A DNA stretch of 64,000 nt. Origin: Streptomyces sp. TRM49041 (GTDB lineage: Bacteria > Actinomycetota > Actinomycetes > Streptomycetales > Streptomycetaceae). The position numbers and the translations under genes were made by a program. This document shows positions 29,090 to 35,997 of this stretch, piece by piece. Positions within the stretch are counted from its first letter, which is position 1. The number at the start of each line of letters is the position of its first letter. A model generated the notes under the pieces. It searched no databases. It was given only the letters and a program-made list of their open reading frames with translations, and was not told the DNA's origin. The stretch is taken from NCBI RefSeq assembly GCF_008271805.1, contig NZ_VSRY01000147.1, positions 1 through 64,000 on the forward strand, given 5' to 3'.

Positions 29090-30118
29090 ATGACTCAGCG
29101 CGGGACGCGCGAAACGCTCGGTGTCGCCGTCATCGGCACCGGCCGGATGGGCGCCGACCATGTGCGCCGTATCGACCAGGTGATCAGCGGGGCGCGGGTG
29201 ACCGCCGTCGTGGACGTCGACGCCGAGCGGGTCAAGGCTGTCGCCGAGGGCGTTGACGGCTGTACGCCGTACACCGACCCGGCCGCCGCCATGGCGGCCC
29301 CCGACGTCGACGCCGTGGTGATCGCGTCACCGGGACCGGCACACGAGACGGCGCTCCTCACGGCCTTCCGGCACGATCTGCCGGTGCTGTGCGAGAAGCC
29401 GCTCACCCCGGACTCGGCCTCCGCGCTGAGGGTGCTGCGGGCCGAGGAGGAGCTGGGCCACCGGCTGGTCCAGGTCGGGTTCATGCGTCGGTACGACGCC
29501 GAGTACCAGAAGCTGAAGTCGCTGCTGGACGGCGGCGAGCTGGGCCGGCCCCTGATGCTGCACAACCGGCACCGCAACGCCTCGACACCGCCCGGCTTCA
29601 CGAACGCCATGCTCATCAACGACTCGGTCGTGCATGAGATGGACGTCACGCGATGGCTGCTCGGCCAGGAGATCACCGCGGTGACGGTGCTGCGCCCGAA
29701 GGCGTCCGCCAACGCCCCAAAGGGACTCGACGACCCGCAGTTCGTCCTCTTCGAGACCGACGGCGGCGCACTCGTGGACGTCGAGATCAACGTCAACTGC
29801 GGGTTCGGGTACCAGGTGCAGGCCGAGGCGGTGTGCGAGAGCGGCAGCGCGCGGATCGGTGACGCGCACGGGATGCTCGTCAACACGGCCGGACGGTGGG
29901 GCGGTTCGATCGCTCCCGGGTTCGTGGAGCGGTTCGAGGAGGCGTACGACCGGCAGGTGCAGAGCTGGGTCGACGCCTGCCGGCGCGGTGAGGTGACCGG
30001 CCCCGGCTGCTGGGACGGATACGCGGCGGCGGCCGTCTGCGAGGCCGGCGTACGCGCCCAGAGCGAAGGGCGCCGGGTGGAGGTCGAGCTGGTCGAGCGC
30101 CCGGCTCTCTACCGCTGA
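29090..30118 (+). CDS. Gfo/Idh/MocA oxidoreductase, probable inositol 2-dehydrogenase
   Basis: A 342-residue NAD(P)-dependent dehydrogenase. The Rossmann motif GVAVIGTGRMGADHVRRI is at 12-29, the CEKPLT catalytic Lys near 102, and the INDSVVHEMDVTRWLLG segment supplies the Asp/His pair seen in IolG. The end, ERPALYR, is also IolG-like. It oxidises myo-inositol to 2-keto-inositol if the assignment is right. Related scyllo-inositol dehydrogenases cannot be excluded. It lies 38 bases after the iolE-like gene. Confidence 0.85.
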   Translation: MTQRGTRETLGVAVIGTGRMGADHVRRIDQVISGARVTAVVDVDAERVKAVAEGVDGCTPYTDPAAAMAAPDVDAVVIASPGPAHETALLTAFRHDLPVLCEKPLTPDSASALRVLRAEEELGHRLVQVGFMRRYDAEYQKLKSLLDGGELGRPLMLHNRHRNASTPPGFTNAMLINDSVVHEMDVTRWLLGQEITAVTVLRPKASANAPKGLDDPQFVLFETDGGALVDVEINVNCGFGYQVQAEAVCESGSARIGDAHGMLVNTAGRWGGSIAPGFVERFEEAYDRQVQSWVDACRRGEVTGPGCWDGYAAAAVCEAGVRAQSEGRRVEVELVERPALYR

Positions 30119-30120
30119 CG

Positions 30121-30163
30121 TCCCGTCATCTCACGTCATCTCACGTCACGTCATGCCACGTCG
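30121..30163 (+). repeat. Short imperfect tandem repeats built on CACGTCAT
   Basis: TCATCTCACG occurs twice in direct succession (30126-30135, 30136-30145), followed by shorter related units with CACGTCATG. The run fills the gap between the iolG-like gene and the broken isomerase gene. Confidence 0.6.
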
Positions 30164-30178
30164 CCAGGGAGACTTCCG

Positions 30179-30313
30179 GTGAAGATCGCACTCGGCCCTT
30201 ACATGATCCGCCACATCCCGCCGCTCGCACTGCCGGGTGTGGTGGCCGAGCCGGGGTACGACCGGATCGAGCTGTTCCCGCGCATCGACGACTACCTCTC
30301 CGGCCGGTCCTGA
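30179..30313 (+). pseudogene. Truncated sugar phosphate isomerase/epimerase, N-terminal remnant
   Basis: A 44-codon frame begins with GTG, has GGGAGAC just ahead, and encodes VKIALGPYMIRHIPPLALPG..., then YDRIELFPRIDDYLSG before a TGA. This is the opening strand-helix-strand of an AP-endonuclease-2-type isomerase, where full proteins have about 280 residues. The rest is missing, and a terminator follows 5 bases after the stop. The ribosome site and first 40 residues are intact, so it may still be translated as a useless peptide. Confidence 0.7.
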
Positions 30314-30317
30314 CAGG

Positions 30318-30344
30318 GCGCCCCCGGGCTCTGCGCGGGGGCGC
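30318..30344. terminator. First of two hairpins between convergent transcripts
   Basis: A perfect 9-bp stem, GCGCCCCCG paired with CGGGGGCGC, with a 9-base loop. Confidence 0.65.
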
Positions 30345-30370
30345 GGTCCGGCCGGATCACCTACGGGGGG

Positions 30371-30408
30371 CGGCGCCGGGATGCCTGAGCATGGGCATCC
30401 CGGCGCCG
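30371..30408. terminator. Second, very strong hairpin between convergent transcripts
   Basis: A perfect 15-bp stem, CGGCGCCGGGATGCC with its complement at 30394-30408, and an 8-base loop. It lies 30 bases from the stop of the leftward dehydrogenase gene. Confidence 0.75.
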
Positions 30409-30437
30409 CTGTGTGCTCCGCGGGCCGTCCGCGAGGT

Positions 30438-31595
30438 CTACCGGGTGACGGTCACCCAGCCGCCCCGCTCGGCGGACTCCAGCATGGCGTCCAGGGCCGC
30501 GGCGCTCGCCACGGCGTCCCGCAGGGTCGCGCCGACGGGCCTCCCCTCCGCGATGGAGCGCAGGAAGCGGTGCGCCTCGACGACCTTGAGGTCGTCATAC
30601 CCCATGCTGCCGGCCGAGCCGGGCTGGAACGCGGCGTAGTCGCCGTCGCCGGGGCCCGCGTAGCGGAGGGCGACGGGCTGGTCCTGGTAGGCGGTGCCGC
30701 GGCTGACCCGGAGTTCGCCCATGCGGCGGAAGTCCCAGGAGACGGCGCCCTTCGTGCCGTGCACCTCGAAGCCGTAGTTGTTCTGCTCGCCGACCGACAC
30801 CCGGCACGCCTCCAGCACGCCGCGGGCGCCGGAGGCGAAGCGCAGCAGGCAGGAGACGTAGTCCTCGTTCTCGACCGGGCCCGGCTCGCCGCCCGCCGCG
30901 CGCGCGTGCCCGGCCGTGGAGCCGGTGGGGCGGGCCCGCTCGGGCAGGAACACCGCGGTGTCGGCGGCCAGCGCGGCGATGTCGCCGAGGAGGTGGCGGG
31001 CCAGGTCGACGCCGTGCGACGCCAGGTCGCCCAGGACTCCGCTGCCGCCGCGCTCCCGCTCGTAACGCCATGTCAGGGCACCGTCGGGGTGGGCGGCGTA
31101 GTCGCTGAAGAGCCGGAAGCGCACGTGGGTCACGGTCCCCAGCTCGCCCGAGGCGATCAGGTCGCGCGCGGTCTCGACGGCGGGGGCGTTGCGGTAGTTG
31201 AAGCCGACGGCGCCCTGGACCCCGGCCTTGTCGACGGCGTCGGCGACGGCGCGCGCGTCGTCGGCCGTGAGCCCGACCGGCTTCTCGATCCAGATGTGCT
31301 TGCCGGCTTCGGCCATGGCGACGCCGATCTCGCGGTGGAGGAAGTTGGGCGTCGTGATGCTCACCGCGTGCACGTCGGGGTCGGCGGCGATCTCGCGCCA
31401 GTCGCGCGCCGTCGCCGCGAACCCGTACTGCGCGGCGGCCGCCTCGGCGCGACCCGGGACGTCCTCGCTGACGGTCCGGAGCCGGGGACGCAGGGGCAGG
31501 TCCGGGTAGTGGTGCGGGACCCGGCTGTACGCCTGGGTGTGGACACGTCCCATCCACCCGAACCCGACGACGGCGACGTTGAGAGCCATCTCCAT
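30438..31595 (-). CDS. Gfo/Idh/MocA family oxidoreductase
   Basis: A 385-residue NAD(P)-dependent sugar or polyol dehydrogenase. VAVVGFGWMGRVHTQAY is the Rossmann motif, WIEKPVGL holds the catalytic Lys, and LGDLASHGVDLARHLLGD the active-site His region. It is longer than the iolG-like protein and differs at the ends, so it is a separate activity. Start 31595 is chosen because AAGAAGG lies 6 bases upstream. It is divergent from a LacI regulator and has a LacI-type operator 12 bases before its start codon, so it is probably repressed by that regulator until its substrate is present. Confidence 0.9.
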   Translation of the reverse strand: MEMALNVAVVGFGWMGRVHTQAYSRVPHHYPDLPLRPRLRTVSEDVPGRAEAAAAQYGFAATARDWREIAADPDVHAVSITTPNFLHREIGVAMAEAGKHIWIEKPVGLTADDARAVADAVDKAGVQGAVGFNYRNAPAVETARDLIASGELGTVTHVRFRLFSDYAAHPDGALTWRYERERGGSGVLGDLASHGVDLARHLLGDIAALAADTAVFLPERARPTGSTAGHARAAGGEPGPVENEDYVSCLLRFASGARGVLEACRVSVGEQNNYGFEVHGTKGAVSWDFRRMGELRVSRGTAYQDQPVALRYAGPGDGDYAAFQPGSAGSMGYDDLKVVEAHRFLRSIAEGRPVGATLRDAVASAAALDAMLESAERGGWVTVTR

Positions 31596-31606
31596 GGAGA
31601 ACCTTC

Positions 31607-31723
31607 TTGGATCGGTCCAAATGCTTGTCGCAAGCACACTGTGGCGGACTGGACCCGCATGTCAAGACCTTTGACGAGAGACTCGGCGACCTGCGAGACT
31701 CCGTACTCGATGGACCGATCCAA
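31607..31723. promoter_or_regulatory. Paired LacI-type operators in a divergent promoter
   Basis: TTGGATCGGTCCAA at 31607-31620 and ATGGACCGATCCAA at 31710-31723 are reverse complements of each other at 13 of 14 positions, and each is nearly palindromic. One lies next to the dehydrogenase ribosome site, the other 42 bases before the LacI start. A further palindrome, GCTTG-TCG-CAAGC, is at 31623-31635. The 103-base spacing would allow looping by a tetramer. Confidence 0.7.
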
Positions 31724-31765
31724 TGAGAGTCGAACACGACCCGATGACACCGCCGGGAGGCGCAG

Positions 31766-32785
31766 GTGACCGGAAAGCGGCCCACGATCCACACGGTCGC
31801 GGAGCGTGCCGGGGTCTCGAAGTCCCTGGTGTCTCTGGTCCTGCGCGGCTCCGACCAGGTACGCCCGGAGAAGCGGCAGGCGGTCCTGGACGCCATGCGG
31901 GAGCTCGGCTACCGCCCGAACGCGGCGGCGCGCAGCCTCAGCGAGCAGCGCACCCGCACGGTCGGCGTGCTCCTGAACGACCTGCGCAACCCCTGGTTCG
32001 TCGACCTTCTCGACGGCCTGAACTCGCTGCTGCACGAGAACGGGCTCCACATGCTCCTCGCGGACGGCCGCCTCAACCGCCGTGTCGGCCACGACCTCAC
32101 CCGCCCCTTCCTGGACCTCCAGGTCGACGGTCTGATCGCGGTCGGCGTCCTCCCGGACGCGGCGGCCCTCGACCTGGCCGCCCGGCGGATGCCCGTGGTG
32201 GTCGCGGGCAGCCGCGAGCCGGTCCTGCCGGGGGTCGACGTGGTCGCCGGCGACGACGAGGAGGGCGCTCGGCTCGCCACCGAGCACCTCGTCGGCCTCG
32301 GCCACCGCAGGATCGCCCACATCTCCGGGTACGGCGTGGTCGGCGAACTGCGGCGCCGCGGCTTCGAGGCCACCATGCGGGCCCACGGGCATGCGGAGGG
32401 CGCGGTCGTGGAGGTCGGCGACATGACGGAGGAGGGCGGCTACCGCGCCACCGTCCGGCTGCTGAGCGGGGCGCGGCGCCCCACCGCGGTCTTCGCGGTC
32501 AACGACATAGCGTCGATCGGTGTGCTGTCGGCGGCCGAGGAACTCGGCCTGCGCGTGCCGCGCGACCTGTCCGTGGTGGGGTACGACAACACGAGCATCT
32601 CGCAGCTGCGGCATGTATGGCTGACGACCGTCGACAACGCCGGGCACGAGGTGGGCCGCCGGGCGGCACGCTGCCTCCTGGACCGCTTCGCCGACCGTGA
32701 CCGCCCGGCGGGCGTCCAGCTGTCCCGGCCGTCGCTGGAGATCCGCGGAACGACGGCCCCGCCGCCGGAGACACCGGCTCCCTGA
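31766..32785 (+). CDS. LacI-family transcriptional regulator
   Basis: A 339-residue LacI/GalR protein. The N-terminal helix-turn-helix and hinge helix (TIHTVAERAGVSKSLVSLVLRGSDQV...YRPNAAARSLSEQRTRTVGVLL) are complete, and the periplasmic-binding-like effector domain spans about 62-325, with FAVNDIASIGVLSAAEELGLRVPRDLSVVGYDN. GGGAGG precedes the GTG start. It likely controls itself and the divergent dehydrogenase through the paired operators. The inducer is unknown, and a sugar or cyclitol is likely. Confidence 0.92.
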   Translation: MTGKRPTIHTVAERAGVSKSLVSLVLRGSDQVRPEKRQAVLDAMRELGYRPNAAARSLSEQRTRTVGVLLNDLRNPWFVDLLDGLNSLLHENGLHMLLADGRLNRRVGHDLTRPFLDLQVDGLIAVGVLPDAAALDLAARRMPVVVAGSREPVLPGVDVVAGDDEEGARLATEHLVGLGHRRIAHISGYGVVGELRRRGFEATMRAHGHAEGAVVEVGDMTEEGGYRATVRLLSGARRPTAVFAVNDIASIGVLSAAEELGLRVPRDLSVVGYDNTSISQLRHVWLTTVDNAGHEVGRRAARCLLDRFADRDRPAGVQLSRPSLEIRGTTAPPPETPAP

Positions 32786-32839
32786 CGGCGGTGGCGCCCG
32801 GACGCCGCGCCGCCCGGCGGGCGTCGGCCGGGGAGACTC

Positions 32840-32881
32840 GTACGGGCGCCCACTGGGGCATGTCCCGGTGAACGCCCGTAC
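32840..32881. terminator. Hairpin between LacI and the LysM gene
   Basis: A 9-bp outer stem (GTACGGGCG paired with CGCCCGTAC) encloses a second stem (CACTGGG paired with CCCGGTG, one G-U pair). It lies between convergent genes. Confidence 0.6.
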
Positions 32882-32889
32882 GGGGTACG

Positions 32890-33657
32890 TCAGTAGGGGC
32901 CGTTCACGTTGTCGATCGAGCCGTACCGGGCAGCGGCGTAGTTGCACGCCGCGGTGATGTTGGCGACCGGGTCGTAGGGGTCCATCGACGTGCCGGGCAC
33001 GTGGTAGGCGCGGAACGTGGGGTCGATGACCTGGAGGAGACCCTTGGACGGGGTGCCCGCGGCCGCGTTCGAGTCCCAGTTGTTGATCGCGAGCGGATTG
33101 CCCGAGGACTCGCGCATGATGTTCCGGTGAATGCCTTCGTATGAACCGGGGATTCCCCGCTGGGCCATGATGTCCAGCGATTCCTTGATCCAGCCGTCGA
33201 GGTCGTTCGTGTACGTCTTCGCGCTGACCGGGGTGACGGCGGTCCGCTCCTGCGAGCGGTCGGCGCGGGCGGGCGTGGAACTCTTCGCCGGGGCCTTCGC
33301 ACCGATGGTGAGCTTCTGACCCGGACGGATGAGTGACGGGTCGTCACCGATCGTCTTCCGGTTGTCCTCGTAGAGCTTCTTCCAGCCGCCGCTCACGGAG
33401 TGGTCCTGGGCGATACCGGAAAGGGTGTCACCCGCCACCACGGTGTACGTCACGGGCGTGGCCGCGGCGGCGGCGACGCTCGGCGCAGCGGCGGGCTTGG
33501 CGGCGGCGACGGCGGGCGCCACGCTCGGCGCGGCGGCCGAGGCGTTCGCGGCTCCGATCAGCGGCAGGGCGAGAGCGGCTCCACCGGTGCTCGCGATTGC
33601 GAACCCACGAGTGATGCGGCTGTTCTTGAGGCGACGGTGCTTACCCTGTGCGGGCAT
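32890..33657 (-). CDS. Secreted LysM peptidoglycan-binding transglycosylase-like protein
   Basis: A 255-residue exported protein. The signal peptide covers about residues 1-42, followed by an Ala/Pro linker and a LysM domain (about 68-115, YTVVAGDTLSGIAQDH...LIRPGQKLTIG). The C-terminal lysozyme-like domain (about 148-255) has the catalytic Glu in HRNIMRESSGNPLAINNWD and the family segment KGLLQVIDPTFRAYHVPG. It probably cleaves peptidoglycan during growth or germination. It is preceded by a c-di-AMP riboswitch whose 3' end is about 15 bases from the start codon, so expression should respond to c-di-AMP, as is known for Streptomyces cell-wall hydrolases. Confidence 0.9.
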   Translation of the reverse strand: MPAQGKHRRLKNSRITRGFAIASTGGAALALPLIGAANASAAAPSVAPAVAAAKPAAAPSVAAAAATPVTYTVVAGDTLSGIAQDHSVSGGWKKLYEDNRKTIGDDPSLIRPGQKLTIGAKAPAKSSTPARADRSQERTAVTPVSAKTYTNDLDGWIKESLDIMAQRGIPGSYEGIHRNIMRESSGNPLAINNWDSNAAAGTPSKGLLQVIDPTFRAYHVPGTSMDPYDPVANITAACNYAAARYGSIDNVNGPY

Positions 33658-33672
33658 GGGGCATTTCCTCTC

Positions 33673-33858
33673 CGGCGCCTACGAGGTGAGCTGTCGGGTT
33701 CGGACTGGAGATGCCCGGCCGCAGCGCGTGACTGCGGCTTCACCCCTAGCCGTTCCGGGCACCGGAGCGGCGACTTACCTGGTTCCCCCGCTCCTGCCGT
33801 ACGTGGGTGGGTGAGTGGGTGCGAAGTCCGGAGAGCGGCAGGATTCGGCGATCCCTCC
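33673..33858 (-). promoter_or_regulatory. c-di-AMP riboswitch (ydaO/yuaA class)
   Basis: On the minus strand the 5' UTR of the LysM gene carries the conserved blocks of this riboswitch in order: GATCGCCGAATCCTGCC, GGCAGGAGCGGGGGAACCA, GGGGTGAAGCCGCA, and CCGAACCCGACAGCTCACC followed by TCGTAGGCG. The CGCC near the 5' end can pair with GGCG at the 3' end to form P1. The ribosome site GAGAGGA comes directly after, so ligand binding probably shuts off expression through transcription or ribosome access. No separate U-tract terminator is visible between the aptamer and the gene. Confidence 0.88.
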
Positions 33859-33885
33859 GGAATGACGGTGACCGTAAACGACACG

Positions 33886-33921
33886 CACCGGACGGAACAA
33901 GGCCCGAAATTCCGTCCGGTG
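33886..33921. repeat. Perfect 12-bp inverted repeat upstream of the riboswitch
   Basis: CACCGGACGGAA is repeated as its complement TTCCGTCCGGTG with a 12-base spacer, 28 bases upstream of the riboswitch in the direction of transcription. It may be an operator over the promoter or a 5' hairpin of the transcript. The following 34000-34137 stretch is unusually AT-rich for this genome and probably holds the promoter area. Confidence 0.65.
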
Positions 33922-34137
33922 ATCCAACCACACCCGTTCCGATCGCGAATTCCGCACTACCGGCGGGGGATGGGGAATTCCGTCGCGTTTCAGCCGTGAC
34001 CGACATCACGGAACGCGAGCTCGATCGGCACCCCAACTCATGCCATACAAATAGCCGTTAAATCCTGCTTCACTTACACCAAACGCCCGAATTGGAATTA
34101 TCGGACATTTGTCTTGTGTCGTGCTCCGCACCGACGG

Positions 34138-34533
34138 TCAGGCCGCACCGGGGCGACCGACCAGCAGGTCGTATCCCGGAGGGAGCTGCAGCAGCACGCG
34201 GCTCATGAGGTCGTCGCCCGCCGCGTCGGCGACGACGCTCAGCACTGCGCCGACGTCCCAGGCGGCGGTCTCCTCGGTGGCTCCCTCGATCCACGCCGCG
34301 GCGGCCCTGACGAACCGTTCCGGGTCGAGGGGTTCCGCGGCCCGGAGGGGATTGAGCAGGATCAGCGCGAAGGTCTCCGGCAGGCGCGCCGCCAGCTCCG
34401 TCCGCACCTCGCCCACGAGATGGGCACCGAGCAGCGCCAGAACGACCCTGGACGCGCGCTCCGCCTCATGCCGTGACGCGTACTCGCCACGTTCCTGTAC
34501 GGCCTCCAGGAACGGCTCCCACCTCATCCGCAT
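34138..34533 (-). CDS. DUF2267 family protein
   Basis: A 131-residue, all-helical cytoplasmic protein matching DUF2267 in pattern (FLEAVQERGEYASRHEAERASRVVLALLGAHLVGEVRTELAARLPE). The function is unknown. Family members in actinomycetes often sit beside stress proteins, and here it lies 73 bases downstream of hsp18 on the same strand, so it may be heat-induced with it. GGAAGGGG is present about 10 bases before the start. Confidence 0.75.
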   Translation of the reverse strand: MRMRWEPFLEAVQERGEYASRHEAERASRVVLALLGAHLVGEVRTELAARLPETFALILLNPLRAAEPLDPERFVRAAAAWIEGATEETAAWDVGAVLSVVADAAGDDLMSRVLLQLPPGYDLLVGRPGAA

Positions 34534-34606
34534 CGCACTGCCCCTTCCGCCCGGCGGCGGAGGGCGGGCCGGCCCGCCCTCCGCACGCGCGCCGCGAGCG
34601 GGCGCC

Positions 34607-35044
34607 TCAGCCCTTGAGCTCCTTGCGCGTGTCGTCGCCGACGCTGATGGCGATCTTGCGCGGCTTGGCGCGTTCGGCGATGGGGATGCGCAGGGTCAGG
34701 ACACCCGCGTCGTAGTCGCCCTTGATGTTCTCCACATCGAGGGTATCGGCCAGCACGAGCTGACGGGAGAAGACACCGAGGGGACGTTCGGAGAGCTCCA
34801 CCTGCACGTCCTCGGCCTTCACCTGCGGCCTGCGCTCGGCCTTCACGGTCAGCATGTTCCGCTCGACGTCGACGTCGATGGCGTCCGGCGTCACGCCGGG
34901 CAGATCGAGAGCGATCACGTACTCGTCGCCCTCGCGGTACGCGTCCATCGGCATCGCCGTGGGCCTCGACCATGTGCCGGACGTACCGAGCAGCCGCTGG
35001 GCGATCCGGTCGACTTCCTGGAACGGGTCGGTGCGCATCAACAT
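34607..35044 (-). CDS. hsp18: Small heat-shock protein Hsp18 (Hsp20/alpha-crystallin family)
   Basis: A 145-residue ATP-independent chaperone that binds unfolding proteins. The start MLMRTDPFQEVDRIAQRLLG and the alpha-crystallin domain (about 38-130, MPMDAYREGDEYVIALDLPGVTPDAIDVDVE..., GVFSRQLVLADTLDVENIKGDYDAGVLTLRIP) are typical of Streptomyces Hsp18. Start 35044 is used because GGAGG lies 9 bases upstream. The longer open frame has no conserved character. A RheA-type operator lies 66 bases upstream. Confidence 0.94.
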   Translation of the reverse strand: MLMRTDPFQEVDRIAQRLLGTSGTWSRPTAMPMDAYREGDEYVIALDLPGVTPDAIDVDVERNMLTVKAERRPQVKAEDVQVELSERPLGVFSRQLVLADTLDVENIKGDYDAGVLTLRIPIAERAKPRKIAISVGDDTRKELKG

Positions 35045-35109
35045 CGTGAAACACCTCCATCGGCTCTGACGCTTCTTGCCAATGCGTTCACCTGTATCTC
35101 GTTGTAACA

Positions 35110-35128
35110 TGTCATCGGAACGATGACA
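35110..35128. promoter_or_regulatory. RheA operator between hsp18 and rheA
   Basis: TGTCATCG-GAA-CGATGACA is a perfect 8-bp inverted repeat. It fits the operator TGTCATC-N5-GATGACA that I recall for RheA of Streptomyces albus. It lies between the two divergent genes and can repress both. Confidence 0.85.
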
Positions 35129-35190
35129 ATTCTCTTCGTCACCCGAAGGACGACAGGCGGGGGGCACGCAGAACGCACGGAGGAGACCCT

Positions 35191-35877
35191 GTGACCAAGG
35201 CCGAGCAGTCGGCGTCGCCGCACACGCCGGCCCCCGGCTCCCTTCCGGCCGCCGCGGCGGCGCTGAGCGCCATCGACGAGGCGATCCGCGCGGCCCAGGA
35301 CGGCGGCGGGGCAGGCGGTCCCGGCGAGGCCGAAGCGCCGTCGGCCGCCGAGGAGGCCCTGGCGGCGCTCCTGGCGCTGCGCGAGGTGCGCGGGCGGCTC
35401 GCCGACTGGGAGCCGGGGCTCATCGAGGCGGCCCGCGCGGCGGGCGCCAGCTGGGCCGACCTGGCGGGCCCGCTGGGCGTGGCCAGCCGCCAGGCCGCCG
35501 AGCGCCGGTATCTGCGCCTGCGGCCGGGCGACGACCGCGGCGCGACGGGTGAGCAGCGGGTCAAGGCCACCCGCGACCGCCGGGCCGCCGACCGCACGGT
35601 GAGCGCGTGGGCCCGGAACAACGCCGCGGGCCTGCGGCAGCTCGCCGGACAGATCACCGCGCTCGACGGCCTGGTCCGGCAGGCCGGGCCGCCGGTCGGC
35701 CGGCTCACCCGGGCGCTCGCCGAGGACGACGCGGCCGCTCTCATCGGCCCGCTCGCCGACACCGGCCCGCACCTGCGACCCGGGCATCCCGAGCTGGCCG
35801 CGCGCGTCGAGGACGTCGTCCGTCGGGCGGACGAGCTGCGCCGGGCCAGCCACGACGGCCGCCGCGGCGTCGGCTGA
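35191..35877 (+). CDS. rheA: Heat-sensing transcriptional repressor of hsp18
   Basis: A 228-residue protein that resembles the Hsp18 regulator RheA in length, place and pattern. In S. albus, RheA represses hsp18 and itself and changes conformation with temperature. A helix-turn-helix can be read in SWADLAGPLGVASRQAAERRYLRLR (near 88-112). The rest is helical and Ala-rich. GGAGGAG precedes the GTG start. The shared operator in the intergenic region supports the assignment. Confidence 0.8.
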   Translation: MTKAEQSASPHTPAPGSLPAAAAALSAIDEAIRAAQDGGGAGGPGEAEAPSAAEEALAALLALREVRGRLADWEPGLIEAARAAGASWADLAGPLGVASRQAAERRYLRLRPGDDRGATGEQRVKATRDRRAADRTVSAWARNNAAGLRQLAGQITALDGLVRQAGPPVGRLTRALAEDDAAALIGPLADTGPHLRPGHPELAARVEDVVRRADELRRASHDGRRGVG

Positions 35878-35997
35878 GGCCCGCGCGGGTGCGCGCCCTG
35901 CGGCCACGCGGCACAGCGTCGGCCACACGGGTGGCCGTGCGCGGCGGTCGCTTGCGTCGGCCGTCGAGGTGCGACCTCGGGGCCTACCGTCGACTCC

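Noticed and set aside
30438..31595. Assignment of the second Gfo/Idh gene as iolG
   Set aside because: It differs in length and C-terminus from IolG, has its own LacI regulator and a terminator pair separates it from the iol genes.
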